Part shown: positions 1-9,919 of the stretch, piece after piece | How the letters are laid out: every line of letters begins with the position of its first letter | How positions within the stretch are numbered: position 1 is the first letter of the stretch | Source: Vibrio gazogenes | GTDB taxonomy: Bacteria > Pseudomonadota > Gammaproteobacteria > Enterobacterales > Vibrionaceae | Reading direction: 5' to 3' | Assembly: GCF_002196515.1 (NCBI RefSeq) | Contig: NZ_CP018835.1 | Span: 434,001-498,000, forward strand | DNA: 64,000 nucleotides | Translations under genes and position numbers: made by a program | The notes under the pieces: generated by a model | What the model was told of the DNA's origin: nothing | What the model saw: the letters and a program-made list of their open reading frames with translations, nothing else | Database searches by the model: none

Positions 1-90
1 TTGCGTCGTTTCTAATGGGGTGTTACTCGCACATCCACCGAGTAGGATCAGCATAACCGCTAGCGCGACAACTCGCCTTGTCAATCTCAT
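1..90 (-). CDS. pqiC: PqiC lipoprotein, N-terminal fragment
   Basis: Only the first 30 codons are inside the window; the gene runs off the left edge. The ATG at 88-90 overlaps the pqiB stop codon (ATGA junction), the usual sign of translational coupling. The visible peptide is a lipoprotein signal: a basic start (MRLTRR), a hydrophobic stretch, then a lipobox ending LLGGC with the acylated Cys at residue 20. In the Pqi family PqiC is the outer-membrane-anchored lipoprotein that joins the PqiA/PqiB lipid-transport assembly. The identity rests on position after pqiAB plus the lipobox, since the mature domain is not visible. Confidence 0.8.
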   Translation of the reverse strand, partial: MRLTRRVVALAVMLILLGGCASNTPLETTQ

Positions 91-1751
91 TTCGCCCGAC
101 TCCCTTCTTTGACTTTCGGCTCAATATCCGCTTCACTCTGTTTGCCGAAAATAATCGAGTTCGGCTGGCGACGTAAATCCTGGAGTAATGGATATAATGT
201 TTCAAGATTACGCTGTACGGCATCAAGACTTTGCTGAATATTCTGTCCTAAAGCGCCTTGTGCCTGATAGTCACTCAACGTTTCATTCAAAGTTTCCAAT
301 GCCCCCACCAACCGATCTGGAATGGCCTGTGTACTCTGTTGTGACAGCAACGTTTTCAGGCTTTTGCTCGCTTCATGTAACTCTTTAAAGGTGTCATCAG
401 CTGCAACGAGTGTTTGATTGAGTTGCCCGACGGTTTTCTCCATCGGCAACGCAGCCAGATGATCGAGAATCAGTGTAATTTTTTCCTGCATTGAAGCCAG
501 AGAGTTACTGACCGTCGGGAAAACCGGATATCCGTGATAGGTTGTTTCCTTCATCGGTTTAGGATCTTTGACAAACACCACCGACACCACTTTTGCACCG
601 GTCAGTAAATTACTGCTACTCAACGTCGCACGCATGCCTTGCTCAAACCCTTGTGCCAACATCTCACGCCACTCATCCAGCTTGATGGTTTTCGTACTCA
701 AATGCGTCTCGATTCTTTGCGGCTCCAAACGGACCAGAACCGGAATCGACGGCATACGAATATCCTCTGCACTCTCAATTCCACCGCTACGAAATGGTAC
801 TTCTTCCACTGTCCCCAGACGAATCCCGTTATATTCCAACGGAGCCCCCGGAAGTAAGCCACTGATACTCCCCTGAACTAACATGATGTAATCAATATAT
901 TTGTCATAGCGATTATTGGCGGCAGCTTCTTTAGAAGAAAACAGGCGGAACTCGGTTAAATCTTTAACGGGTGAACCGGAATCCCTCGCGTTTGTGGTAC
1001 CAAATGAGATCCCACCGGAGAATAGGGTCTGTAAAGAGTCCATCCGTACTTCCACCCCTTTTGCGGTTCCCTCAACCACCAGTCCGGGTGTCATCCAGAA
1101 CTGCACATTGCTATGAACCAAAGCATCATAAGGCGCATTCACAAAGATATGGTATGTAATCGCTTTTCGTTTCACATCGAAACCAACATTCTCAATATAG
1201 CCAACTTCAAATCCCCGAAAATGGACCGGTGATCCGACTTCCATTTTCGCGTTGTCCGTCGAATAGAGTTTTAGCCGAATCCCCTCATTATCAGCCGTCG
1301 ATAACGGAGGTTGTTTCAACATGGTAAAACGTTCACGTTTTTCACCATCTTTTCCCGGATGGACGTTGATATATGCACCGGAAAGAATCGTCCCCAACCC
1401 ACTGATACCTTCTTTACCGACTCTGGGTTTCACCACCCAGAACTTGCTTCTACTGTTTAACATCGCCTCGGAACCCTGCTCCATCCGGATGCGGATGATC
1501 GCATGATTAAAGTCATCGCTGAGATGGATGTCGGTGACTTCTCCGACATCGACATTGTGCGCTTTCACTTTGGTTTTCCCCGCGACCAGACCATCTGCAT
1601 TTTCTGCGACAACGATAATCTCCGGCCCTTGCTGGGACCAGTTTTCGACCAACATCCACCCGGCGACAATTGCGGCAATTAAAGGCACGAACCAGATCGA
1701 ATTAAAATGCATCCGGTGAGCGGATTCCGTAACAGATGATGAGCGACTCAA
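87..1751 (-). CDS. pqiB: PqiB, MCE-domain intermembrane transport protein
   Basis: The protein has 554 residues, close to E. coli PqiB (546). One N-terminal membrane helix (about residues 19-36) is followed by three MCE domains starting near residues 40, 152 and 283, each with the family pattern of a GLxxGxxVxxxGxxVG-like turn. A helical C-terminal tail rich in Leu and Gln (about 420-535) would form the needle-like coiled-coil tube known for PqiB. The family forms a periplasm-spanning channel for lipid traffic between inner and outer membranes. It overlaps pqiA by 4 nt at its start and pqiC by 4 nt at its end, so the three genes form a tightly coupled operon on the minus strand. Confidence 0.95.
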   Translation of the reverse strand: MSRSSSVTESAHRMHFNSIWFVPLIAAIVAGWMLVENWSQQGPEIIVVAENADGLVAGKTKVKAHNVDVGEVTDIHLSDDFNHAIIRIRMEQGSEAMLNSRSKFWVVKPRVGKEGISGLGTILSGAYINVHPGKDGEKRERFTMLKQPPLSTADNEGIRLKLYSTDNAKMEVGSPVHFRGFEVGYIENVGFDVKRKAITYHIFVNAPYDALVHSNVQFWMTPGLVVEGTAKGVEVRMDSLQTLFSGGISFGTTNARDSGSPVKDLTEFRLFSSKEAAANNRYDKYIDYIMLVQGSISGLLPGAPLEYNGIRLGTVEEVPFRSGGIESAEDIRMPSIPVLVRLEPQRIETHLSTKTIKLDEWREMLAQGFEQGMRATLSSSNLLTGAKVVSVVFVKDPKPMKETTYHGYPVFPTVSNSLASMQEKITLILDHLAALPMEKTVGQLNQTLVAADDTFKELHEASKSLKTLLSQQSTQAIPDRLVGALETLNETLSDYQAQGALGQNIQQSLDAVQRNLETLYPLLQDLRRQPNSIIFGKQSEADIEPKVKEGSRAK

Positions 1752-2992
1752 ATGGTTATCTCCTCAGATTTATCCCAGATCAGGCGGGAATCGAACGACA
1801 TTGCTGCCAGCATAGTCAGAATAACCACAGCAGCAAAAGAAATAGCGGCAACACCAGGAATAATATTCATCATCGCCCCCAGTTGAACCAACGCTGACAA
1901 AATCGCAACCACAAATACATCAACCATTGACCAGCGGCCGATAAATTCTGTGATGTGGTAGATCTGCTGAGTCGGTTTTTCATGCTCGCCATGACCAAAC
2001 CGGATTTGCCAACAGAGCCAGAACAACATCAAAATTTTCATCACCGGCACCAAAATACTGGCCACGAAAATCACACCGGCCACGAGATATGACTTCATTC
2101 CCCACAATAAAATAACACCGCCCATGATGGTTGACGGCTCACTACTCCCCAGAAAGGTCGTAATCATAATCGGAAACATATTCGCAGGAAGATATAATGC
2201 ACAAGATGCAAATAATAACGCGAGCGTACGATTGAGGCTGCCCTGTTTACGCTGATGGAGAATATGATGGCAGCGGGAACACTTATGCGTGTCCGCAGGC
2301 ACCAATGCCCCACAATACTGACACCCTTTCAGCCCCTGAGATAATGCCGAGCCGGAACGGACAGCGACCGACGGTGCCGGGCCACATAAACAATGCCAAA
2401 TCCAGCGCTTATCGACAAAAGAGACCATTCTGAATAAGCAGATAGTAAAAGCACAGAAAGCCCAAAAAGACAGTCCCAATTCAATTTCAGCCAAGCTATG
2501 CAGTTTAACTAAAGCAACTAACCCGCCGAGCAGGAAGACATCGACCATCAACCAAGGTTGGAGCGCGCTGATTGTATGGGCCAATCCATAATGGATAGGT
2601 TTCATTCGCCCTTGACGCAAGGCCAGAGCAGTCAAGAGTACCGCACTTAGATAGACGACCGGTAACACCAGCAAAGTAAGTGTCACAATAATACCCAGTG
2701 AGATATAATGTTCGCCCATGAGGCCATAAATACAATCTAACAAGGTGATCCGCTGATGACTGCCTTGCGAAGAAAACCCGAGAAACACAAAACAAAGTGA
2801 CATGATGAACATCAGCACGGCTGAGCATCCGTTACTCAGCAACTGCTGTGGTGCATTCGGATGACACGTGACGATCAAATGCCCACAACGGGCACAATGC
2901 AGTTGTTCGCCAGCCTGCATCGCTGGCATCACATTCACCCAGTCACAGTGATCACAAGCAGTTGCTTGTTCATGGCATTTCCCACTACTCAT
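1748..2992 (-). CDS. pqiA: PqiA, paraquat-inducible inner-membrane protein
   Basis: This is an integral membrane protein with two zinc-ribbon/rubredoxin-like Cys pairs before each membrane half: CDHC with CARC near the N-terminus, and CQYC with CSRC in the middle. Each half has about four hydrophobic helices, the standard PqiA duplication. The frame is open from an ATG at 3058. I prefer the ATG at 2990-2992 (MSSGKCHEQ) because an AGAGG ribosome site lies 7-8 nt upstream and the resulting 414 residues match E. coli PqiA (417). The gene is first in the pqiABC operon. PqiA is thought to pair with PqiB in lipid trafficking and envelope-stress tolerance. Confidence 0.93.
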   Translation of the reverse strand: MSSGKCHEQATACDHCDWVNVMPAMQAGEQLHCARCGHLIVTCHPNAPQQLLSNGCSAVLMFIMSLCFVFLGFSSQGSHQRITLLDCIYGLMGEHYISLGIIVTLTLLVLPVVYLSAVLLTALALRQGRMKPIHYGLAHTISALQPWLMVDVFLLGGLVALVKLHSLAEIELGLSFWAFCAFTICLFRMVSFVDKRWIWHCLCGPAPSVAVRSGSALSQGLKGCQYCGALVPADTHKCSRCHHILHQRKQGSLNRTLALLFASCALYLPANMFPIMITTFLGSSEPSTIMGGVILLWGMKSYLVAGVIFVASILVPVMKILMLFWLCWQIRFGHGEHEKPTQQIYHITEFIGRWSMVDVFVVAILSALVQLGAMMNIIPGVAAISFAAVVILTMLAAMSFDSRLIWDKSEEITI

Positions 2993-3529
2993 CCCTGTTC
3001 CTCTGTCACCATTTGGTTGCCTAGCCGCTAAGATTCGTGAATCATTCGCATTCATCATCGAGTTTACCCACGATATGTAAACCTGTAAAAGTAATTGTTA
3101 TCACAAATTTGTGCTGATCCGTTATTCCATTTTATGGACAGTGCATGCACTTTTGTGGACAGCGATGTCGACATTCTGGACTACCGTCTCTCATTTACCG
3201 CTAGACGACATCATCCAATACCGCCACTTTGTATGCGGTTCATGCCTTTTATTCTCAAAAGTAAGGCAGTCATAATGAAATGTTGCAAACAAACGCGATT
3301 CATCTCTAAAGAATGTATTGCTGTGTGATTTATCAATGCGTATGATTGTCGGTATACACAGTTTTATATGAGATTAATCTCCTATTAACTCTGTTTGTCT
3401 GTTGTTCTTATACCCTTGTTTTCATGCATCAATGTCAACCCGTGTACGCGCCTGATATGATAGAGCTCTTCTAGCCATGTACGATGCATGTGTTTGTTAC
3501 AGTAATTTAATTTGTTACGGTAATTCAAC
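2993..3529. other. Intergenic region between pqiA and a divergent membrane-protein gene
   Basis: This is an AT-rich stretch of over 500 bases between divergently transcribed genes, so both promoters must lie here. I see no convincing operator, RNA gene or conserved small ORF. A 77-codon frame at 3095-3328 has no ribosome site and no recognisable protein character. Confidence 0.4.
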
Positions 3530-4822
3530 ATGAAAGAAAAAATAGCAACACTCTGTGGCTGGATGTTGATGCTCAGTTTAGTGCTCTCCGTCACATCCAC
3601 ATTTAGTGATTCAGTTCCGGTGTACTGGGCTGGCATCCCGATCTGGCTGGCTTCCTGCGTGTTAATTCCGAGCCTGAAAGCCGCCCAAAAAAGGCAAATA
3701 TTCATTTTACTGGGAATCGGTTTAACAGGGTTGCTATTCGGGGTATTGAATCAAGCTAACATGACTTACGTCTTCAAAGCGATAGAAGCCAATCAAAAAG
3801 TCATTAATATGCTGATTGGGGTCGGTTTTCTCAAAATTTTTGCCACTGCAAGTATCCATAGCCAAGAAAATTTGCCAAAAGGTAAAGGGGCGCTGCTGCG
3901 GACCTTGCTTGGCACACATCTCTTCGGTGCCGTGTTAAATATGTCTTCGGTGATTATTGTCGGAGATCGACTTGCCAGTCAGCGCCGTATGACACCACTA
4001 CAGGGAATATTATTGCTCCGGGCATTCTGTATCTGCGCATTCTGGTCGCCTTTCTTTGCCGCAATGGGATTAGCGCTGATCAGCTCGCCCGGCGCACAAC
4101 TGAGCACACTGGTGCTGTATGGGATTCCGATCAGCATTGCCGCAATCGCTTTCAGTGCCTGGGAAATTCTCAGACAACCGGATGCTGGCGAGCTACACGG
4201 TTATCCGATTGCCCGTCACTCACTGTGGATGCCTTGTTTACTGGCTTTCATCGTGATCGGAATGCATGAATGGCAACCGCAAGTCAGCGTTCTGACCCTG
4301 GTCACGCTGACTGCTATCCTGTTTATTTTTACTTGGTTACTCATCCGTGATGGCATCAAAGGGTTATTTCGCTTCAAGCAACATATAGAGTCAGGCGTTG
4401 TCGGCTCCGCGGGTGAGGTGGTGTTATTCGCATCCGCCGCGTTGTTGGCATCAGGAACGGCTGCAACGCTGGCATCTCTGGATATCCACCTCGCCCCGGC
4501 ACATTTCGGCCCCATGGAGGCAAGTATGACCGTGATGATTCTGGTTGCGCTGGCAATGACGGGGATGCATCCGGTCACCAGCGTGGTACTCGCCGGAAGC
4601 CTGCTTGCACCATCGGTTCATGATCCGAACCTGTTAGGCATGACGTTATTGATGGGGTGGTCGCTCGGCATCTTACTCTCTCCGTTCTCCGGTGTTCAGC
4701 TTAGTATTCAATCCCGCTATGACATCAGTGCGATCAGCCTGCTGAAAATGAACTGGCGTTACGCGATTACCATGCTGTTATTATGTTTTGCGTTGTTGTG
4801 GTTCTATCAGTTTTCGCACTGA
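3530..4822 (+). CDS. Polytopic inner-membrane protein, transporter-like, unidentified
   Basis: The 430 residues are almost all hydrophobic, with roughly 11-12 predicted membrane helices, short polar loops and no large soluble domain. A polar interhelical segment around residues 145-155 (SSVIIVGDRLASQRR) and a late GMHPVTS motif near residue 350 fall where substrate sites lie in two-fold ion-transporter-superfamily permeases. I cannot assign a named family or substrate. The start ATG is poorly supported: no clear Shine-Dalgarno sequence is seen, only an AT-rich leader. It is divergent from pqiA and stands alone. Confidence 0.75.
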   Translation: MKEKIATLCGWMLMLSLVLSVTSTFSDSVPVYWAGIPIWLASCVLIPSLKAAQKRQIFILLGIGLTGLLFGVLNQANMTYVFKAIEANQKVINMLIGVGFLKIFATASIHSQENLPKGKGALLRTLLGTHLFGAVLNMSSVIIVGDRLASQRRMTPLQGILLLRAFCICAFWSPFFAAMGLALISSPGAQLSTLVLYGIPISIAAIAFSAWEILRQPDAGELHGYPIARHSLWMPCLLAFIVIGMHEWQPQVSVLTLVTLTAILFIFTWLLIRDGIKGLFRFKQHIESGVVGSAGEVVLFASAALLASGTAATLASLDIHLAPAHFGPMEASMTVMILVALAMTGMHPVTSVVLAGSLLAPSVHDPNLLGMTLLMGWSLGILLSPFSGVQLSIQSRYDISAISLLKMNWRYAITMLLLCFALLWFYQFSH

Positions 4823-4833
4823 TAAATTCACCA

Positions 4834-4890
4834 TTGGATCAAGAGAAAGCTATTGGTTCAAGAGAAAACTGTTAGTTCAAGAGAAAACGA
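4834..4890. repeat. Three tandem 19-bp repeats
   Basis: Three head-to-tail 19-bp units (4834-4852, 4853-4871, 4872-4890) share the core TCAAGAGAAA and differ at a few positions. They lie just past the stop codon of the membrane-protein gene, between it and the end of glk. They are a simple local expansion; no function is visible. Confidence 0.8.
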
Positions 4891-5030
4891 TTGATGCAGG
4901 AAGCGACTGTTCCGGAGGCCGTCTGCATTGACACAAGTCAGATACAACATGGTGATTGGCAACCTCCGGTAACAGTAATGCGTGACGCGTTGTGTGATTC
5001 AATTTGTGATTGTGAACACCTCGCTCAAAT

Positions 5031-6008
5031 TCACGCCGCCGATAAAGACAGACCGAGTGATTGTCTCAGGTAAGCACCGGCACCCAGTAGTCCCGGCTCT
5101 TTATGAGTAATGAGGAAAACGGGAATATTCTCTAGGTAAGTATTGAACCGACCTTTATCTTCAAATGCAGTCCGGAATTCAGAGTTCAGCAGAAAATCGA
5201 CAAAGCGCGGCACAACGCCACCGGCAATGTAAACCCCGCCAAAAGTTTCCAGATTCAATGCCAGATTGCCGGCAAAACGTCCCATCAAGACACAAAATAG
5301 ATGCAAAGCTTTGCGACAGTCCGCTTGCGTGTCTGCCTGTGCGTGTTCAACCACATCTTTCGGAGTGAATGCTTCCGGTGTACGTCCGTCAGCACGAACC
5401 ACCGCATGATAAAGATTAACAATCCCTTGTCCCGACAGACATCGCTCCGCTGAAACGCGACCAAAATCTTTACGCAGCTCGGCTAAGATCCGGTCTTCTT
5501 CCGGACTTCCCGGAGCCAGATCCACATGGCCACCTTCCCCCGGCAGGCTGAGCCATTGCTCCCCGACTGGCAACAAATGCGCCACACCCAGCCCCGTACC
5601 GGCACCATAAACGGCAATCGGCTTTCCTTCGACAGCAGCCCCGTGCCCCACTTTCACCACATCGGATGCTGCCAGCACCGGAATCGCCATCGAAACCGCC
5701 GTAAAATCATTGATCACCTGAAATGTTTCCAGCCCCAAGTTATGTTGCAGGGTTTCAATCGAAAATTCCCAACTATGATTGGTCATCGAAACCCAGTCGC
5801 CCTGCACCGGACAAGCAATCGCAATACAGGCTTGCTGAATTGCCACTTCTGAGTCGTCAATATAATGCTTGATTACGGACTCAAGACTCGGATATTCGGC
5901 ACAGGCATATGTTCTGGCGTGACTCACTTTCCCTGATGCCAGTTCGCATAATGCTAGACGGGCATTCGTGCCACCAATATCGCCAATCAACGCAAATTGA
6001 TAGGACAT
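5031..6008 (-). CDS. glk: Glucokinase
   Basis: The enzyme phosphorylates glucose with ATP to glucose-6-phosphate in the cytoplasm. The 325 residues align along their length with E. coli Glk (321). Visible motifs are the N-terminal phosphate-binding [12 protein letters not shown], the glucose-contacting [24 protein letters not shown], the [12 protein letters not shown] loop, and [18 protein letters not shown] start at the ATG at 6006-6008 because GGAGG lies 5 nt upstream. The frame also offers an ATG four codons earlier, but it overlaps that ribosome site. The gene stands alone. Its product would feed glucose released by the MalQ/MalP pathway further along the window into glycolysis. Confidence 0.96.
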   Translation of the reverse strand: MSYQFALIGDIGGTNARLALCELASGKVSHARTYACAEYPSLESVIKHYIDDSEVAIQQACIAIACPVQGDWVSMTNHSWEFSIETLQHNLGLETFQVINDFTAVSMAIPVLAASDVVKVGHGAAVEGKPIAVYGAGTGLGVAHLLPVGEQWLSLPGEGGHVDLAPGSPEEDRILAELRKDFGRVSAERCLSGQGIVNLYHAVVRADGRTPEAFTPKDVVEHAQADTQADCRKALHLFCVLMGRFAGNLALNLETFGGVYIAGGVVPRFVDFLLNSEFRTAFEDKGRFNTYLENIPVFLITHKEPGLLGAGAYLRQSLGLSLSAA

Positions 6009-6363
6009 AAAATCCTCCATTAAAATTTAAATCCAAAAATCAAAAATGCCGGCAAAATGCCAACACAAAAACAAAACGACACAACGGGACAACCGCCAGA
6101 TGAGGTTGGGCGTTCTTCCCTATTCTCTCGCGTTAATATCACGTTCGGTTATTTTCACAACGAATGCGGCATTCTATCGATTTCGACCCGGCGAACCTGA
6201 GATATGCGTCAAAGCTAACGGATAAATCATCCGTCTTTGCATATTTTTAGCCATACGATTTCAGCCAAGCATGTTTAGAGAAACAATGTTTATAAAAACA
6301 ATGCTTAGAGAAACATGTCTAGCAAAACCGCCGTCATCAAAGCCGAACTTATGGGCAATACCG
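6009..6363. other. Intergenic region with 15-bp tandem repeat
   Basis: The stretch holds the glk upstream region and the tail of the VOC gene transcript. Three 15-bp tandem units lie at 6271-6285, 6286-6300 and 6301-6315 (consensus ATGTTTAGAGAAACA) with a decayed fourth. Open frames through them are by-products of the 15-bp period. Confidence 0.6.
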
Positions 6364-6792
6364 CTACTGAATGACCAGACTACCATCATCATGGAAATCC
6401 CAACAATCACCATACGCGACTTCCCACAAGTAGCCATCGGGATCAGAAAAATAGCCACTGTAACCGCCCCAAAATGCGTCCTTTGCCGGTTTTTCCAACC
6501 GGGCTCCGGCGCTGACCGCCAGTGCCAAGACTTCATCAACTTCTTCTTTCGAACGCGTATTATGAGCGAGCGTAATCCCAGAAAAGCCCGGACTGTGAGA
6601 TGCATGCGCCGGTGAAATATCCTCAGCCAGCTCATCCAACGGATACAATGCCAGACACACACCACCAGTTTTAAAGAAAATGATACCGTCCGCTGGTTTC
6701 TGGGGGGAAGTAAAGCCAAGAGCGGCATAAAAATCATATGAGGCTTCTAAATTTTTCACACCGAGTGTGATGATACTAATCCTAGGTTCCAC
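6364..6792 (-). CDS. VOC-family (glyoxalase/dioxygenase-fold) protein
   Basis: This 142-residue protein has a vicinal-oxygen-chelate fold: two beta-alpha-beta-beta-beta modules, with N-terminal RISIITLGVKNLEASYDFY and a C-terminal FSDPDGYLWEVAY strand typical of the family. The Glu in LWEVAY is at the usual metal-ligand position. Start codon is GTG at 6790-6792, with an AAGGAG ribosome site 6 nt upstream. Members bind a divalent metal and act on varied small molecules, or serve as drug-binding proteins; the substrate cannot be told from sequence. It is monocistronic between glk and the cobalamin genes. Confidence 0.88.
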   Translation of the reverse strand: MEPRISIITLGVKNLEASYDFYAALGFTSPQKPADGIIFFKTGGVCLALYPLDELAEDISPAHASHSPGFSGITLAHNTRSKEEVDEVLALAVSAGARLEKPAKDAFWGGYSGYFSDPDGYLWEVAYGDCWDFHDDGSLVIQ

Positions 6793-7190
6793 CGAATACT
6801 CCTTGATACATCAATCACTTCATATATCACGCAACCATGCATCAGCAATCAATCCTTGACCAAAAACACAGCGGTGAGATAAAACTCTTTCTATTTTAGC
6901 CTAGCAAATCTGTGAAAAAACATCGTTAGAATGCAAATAGTCAGGTGTGTTCTCAAAAAATCAACATGGCTTACTGATAATGATGAAACTGAATCCATAT
7001 GATTATCAACAAACTTTAATTTTTGAACCACAATATGACAAACACATGAATCCTAAAAATTTTTGATCATGTCCGTGATCACTGGTATTGGTCATCAAGT
7101 CAATCCCTTCATTCTGTTCGTACTGGCGCATCCCGTGTGAATCCGCTACATTGTCAGCCATTCATGGCAAAGCATTACACCGACGATTCA
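6793..7190. other. Intergenic region upstream of cobD; no riboswitch seen
   Basis: This AT-rich region separates the divergent VOC gene and cobD. I looked for a cobalamin riboswitch (B12 box and its long paired leader) because cobD follows, and did not find one. The frame of cobD stays open back to a GTG at 7137, but no ribosome site supports that start. Confidence 0.4.
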
Positions 7191-8297
7191 ATGGCAAAAA
7201 GTGGACAACATGGCGGTAACACACGGCAAATGGCCGAAAAGTATGGCCGAAAAGCGGAAGACATATTAGATTTTAGCGCGAACATCAATCCATTGGGGAT
7301 GCCTCAATCCTTACGGGATGCCATTATCAGTCAAGTGACTTGTGTTGAACGCTATCCGGACATTGACTACCAACATCTGCATCAAGCAATTGCCCGTCAC
7401 CATGCTGCGCAAATCAATCGTCCTGACAGTGATTTCCCAGCCAGTTATGTCATCGCAGGTAACGGGGCAACCGAACTGATTTTTCAGTGGGTACAACAGA
7501 CACAACCCCGTAGAGCGTTGATTGTCGAACCGACATTTGCGGAATACCGTCAGGCACTGACACGTATCGGGTGTGACATTGAGCGGTTTGTTTTAGTCGA
7601 ACAGGAAGGATTTGCTGTCACCGAGCGCTTATTGGCAGCACTGCATGAGGGATTGGATTGTCTGTTTCTCTGCACACCGAATAACCCGACCGGCCTGATG
7701 CCGCCACCCGCCCTGCTGCAACAGATTTTAAACCGCTCGGCTGAACTTGGGATTCAGCTCTTTGTCGATGAGTCCTTTATTGATTTTCTGCCGCAACATC
7801 GGGGTCTCACCGATGTCCTTGATCGTTATCCAAACCTGTTTTTACTCCGTTCCATGACGAAGTTTTATGCCATTCCGGGGTTGCGGCTTGGCTATCTGTT
7901 ATCTGCCAATCAACCCATGCTGGCAGCACTGCGTGACACACGAGAGCCGTGGACGATCAATGCATTTGCAGCACTGGCAGGAGACATCCTCTTACAGGAT
8001 CACACCTATGCGCAGCAGACTTATCATTGGCTGCAACGTGAGCAGCACACATTATATCAAGGGTTATCACAATTTCCGGCGCTCACGGTCTACCCGCCAA
8101 CGGCCAACTATATTTTCTTTCGCCTCAACCAAGCCGGTTTCGATTTACAACATGCCCTGATGCAGCACAACATTTTGATTCGTCACTGCGCCAACTACCA
8201 CGGCCTGTCGGCACAATACTACCGCGTGGCAATTCGGACTGGTGAGGACAATCAGCAATTACTTGAGGCACTCAGGGATGTGCTTTCCCATGGCTAA
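7191..8297 (+). CDS. cobD: Threonine-phosphate decarboxylase (CobD-like aminotransferase fold)
   Basis: This PLP enzyme of fold type I closely resembles Salmonella CobD, which decarboxylates L-threonine-O-3-phosphate to aminopropanol phosphate for the nucleotide loop of cobalamin. Visible motifs are HGGN near the start, LDFSANINPLGMP, AGNGATELIF, LFLCTPNNPTGL, the VDESFIDF strand, and SMTKFYAIPGLRLGY with the PLP-binding Lys. I chose the ATG at 7191 because it puts HGGN at residue 7, as in CobD. ATG 7164 and GTG 7137 are in frame too, and none has a good ribosome site. It converges on cobU with a 14-nt gap. The rest of the pathway is not in the window. Confidence 0.9.
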   Translation: MAKSGQHGGNTRQMAEKYGRKAEDILDFSANINPLGMPQSLRDAIISQVTCVERYPDIDYQHLHQAIARHHAAQINRPDSDFPASYVIAGNGATELIFQWVQQTQPRRALIVEPTFAEYRQALTRIGCDIERFVLVEQEGFAVTERLLAALHEGLDCLFLCTPNNPTGLMPPPALLQQILNRSAELGIQLFVDESFIDFLPQHRGLTDVLDRYPNLFLLRSMTKFYAIPGLRLGYLLSANQPMLAALRDTREPWTINAFAALAGDILLQDHTYAQQTYHWLQREQHTLYQGLSQFPALTVYPPTANYIFFRLNQAGFDLQHALMQHNILIRHCANYHGLSAQYYRVAIRTGEDNQQLLEALRDVLSHG

Positions 8298-8311
8298 AAT
8301 TTAAGCGCCTC

Positions 8312-8881
8312 TCAGCAACGTCTTTTAACAACGTCTTTTAGCAACATGGGTAAACCGGCAGCCATAAACGTCACTTGTTCAGCCATCGCAGCAATCGCCT
8401 GATTCATCCATCCGGCATGATCGACATACAGCCGCGAGATCTCCCCCATCGGAATAATACCGAGACCGACTTCGTTGGAAACACACAAAATTGTGGCCGG
8501 AGAGTCATGCAACGCACTGACTAAGGCCTGCACCTGCTGCTCGATCATCGCCTTAGATGCCGTCTCGCCATCGTTGTAAATGACGTTATTGAGCCACAAA
8601 GTCAGGCAGTCCACCAAGACGATATCCTGCGGCTGAAACTGTGCCAGCGTTTGTGCCAACATGAGCGGAGATTCGTGGTTACACCATTCGGGCCCGCGGC
8701 GACGCTGATGCTGTTCAATTCGCTGCGTCATCTCCGGATCAAACGCAATTGCGGTCGCAACATAATGCAGTTGTGCGGTGGCGCCTTGTGACACTCGCTG
8801 TTTGAGCAGCGCCAATGCCTGCCGTTCCGCATAGCTGGATTTTCCGCTCCGCGCCCCACCGATAAAAAGAGATGTCGCCAT
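8312..8881 (-). CDS. cobU: Adenosylcobinamide kinase / adenosylcobinamide-phosphate guanylyltransferase
   Basis: The bifunctional CobU/CobP enzyme phosphorylates adenosylcobinamide and then adds GMP, for the late assembly and salvage of B12. The 189 residues show the N-terminal P-loop GGARSGKS, the HQRRRG segment with the guanylylated His region, VLVDCLTLWLNN (Walker B), and VSNEVGLGIIP. The length is normal (about 180). The start ATG at 8879-8881 has a GGGGAG ribosome site upstream. It converges on cobD. The first repeat pair of the accessory island begins about 180 bp upstream of its start. Confidence 0.95.
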   Translation of the reverse strand: MATSLFIGGARSGKSSYAERQALALLKQRVSQGATAQLHYVATAIAFDPEMTQRIEQHQRRRGPEWCNHESPLMLAQTLAQFQPQDIVLVDCLTLWLNNVIYNDGETASKAMIEQQVQALVSALHDSPATILCVSNEVGLGIIPMGEISRLYVDHAGWMNQAIAAMAEQVTFMAAGLPMLLKDVVKRRC

Positions 8882-9060
8882 AGATAGATTGCTCCCCCCG
8901 AGTTAACCCAATGATTCTGCCCGAACGGGCAGGAAAATCAATGAGATTGGGGGATGGTTTTAATCTTATGGGGATGAAAGCGGCTTATTGACCGCTTTTG
9001 ATTGTTGGATGTGAATATGGTGGAAATATAGGTGTTTGGGGGAGAAATGGTGGCTCTGTG

Positions 9061-9434
9061 GTTTGGGACGCAATGACTTTCTTCGGTTTCATTAGCATCC
9101 TCGAACGCGCCCCAGTTACTTTTGATAGATGTCAAAAGTAACCAAAAGCATCTTTTTGGGTTCGGTGTGCGTAATCAGGGACGCTTTTATTCGCTCCTGC
9201 TCAGTCTTTTTGTTAAGGGATAGCTTAAAATTCATCCCTGAATTTTACCCTGAGCACATCAATCAAGTTGGCTTTCTAAAAAGATTTCACCCAACTCAAA
9301 TCAACCACCCAACAAAGAAAAAAGATCTTCTGGTTACTCTTGCATCTTGGCAAGAGTAACTGGCGCACTGAGCACCGATGCCTCTAAAATCACTGACGCT
9401 GATTGTGCGTCAAATTTCAGAGCCGGAGGCTAGG
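9061..9434 (+). repeat. Structured long-inverted-repeat element, copy R1 (pair 1, first unit)
   Basis: This is the shortest full copy of the island repeat. It opens with GTTTGGGACGCAAT and closes with a GTGCGTCAAAT-type end. Stem 1 is an 11-bp perfect hairpin (GTTACTTTTGA at 9115-9125 with TCAAAAGTAAC at 9132-9142). The last stem is GTTACTCTTGC (9333-9343) with GCAAGAGTAAC (9350-9360). The two ends are long imperfect inverted copies of each other. This copy lacks the two hairpins present just before the last stem in the other copies. Confidence 0.85.
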
Positions 9435-9456
9435 CAAATAAAACTTTTGTGCAGGT

Positions 9457-9895
9457 GTTTGGGACGCAATCACATTCATTGATTTCATTAGCATCCTCGA
9501 ACGCGCCCCAGTTACTTTTGATAGATGTCAAAAGTAACCAAAAGCATCTTTTTGGGTTCGATGTGCGTTATCAGGGTCGGATTGATTCGCATCCTGCTCA
9601 AGCAATCCTGAAAAATCATCCATGATTTTTCACCCTGAGATCACCGATCAAGTTAGCTTTAAAAATGTTCCTCTCAACTCTAATCAACCACCCAGCAAAG
9701 AAAACCATTCATGGAAGAATGGTTAGGCTTTTCCGGGCAGGACGCCCGTAAAAGCCGGTTCTGGAAAGCGTGTGACCAAGCCAAACAAAAAAGATCTTCT
9801 GGTTACTCTTGCATCTCGGCAAGAGTAACTGGCGCACAGAGCACCGATGCCTCTGAAACCGAAAAACGTAATTGTGCGTCACATTCCAATGCCAA
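9457..9895 (+). repeat. Structured long-inverted-repeat element, copy R2 (pair 1, second unit)
   Basis: This is a full copy, directly repeated after R1 with a ~22-bp spacer. Five hairpins are visible: 9511-9521/9528-9538; GAAAAATCAT 9610-9619 with its complement 9622-9631; AACCATTC 9703-9710 with GAATGGTT 9717-9724; GGCTTTTCCGGGC 9726-9738 with 9744-9756 (one mismatch); and the terminal GTTACTCTTGC stem. The left ~110 bp and right ~110 bp align as imperfect inverted repeats. Confidence 0.87.
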
Positions 9896-9919
9896 AAGCT
9901 ACAAATCAAACGATAGCCA

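Noticed and set aside
6261..6737. 158-codon frame overlapping the VOC gene
   Set aside because: It is a shifted-frame shadow of the VOC gene, which has the motifs and the AAGGAG ribosome site.
6793..7190. Cobalamin riboswitch before cobD
   Set aside because: No B12 box or long paired leader was recognised.
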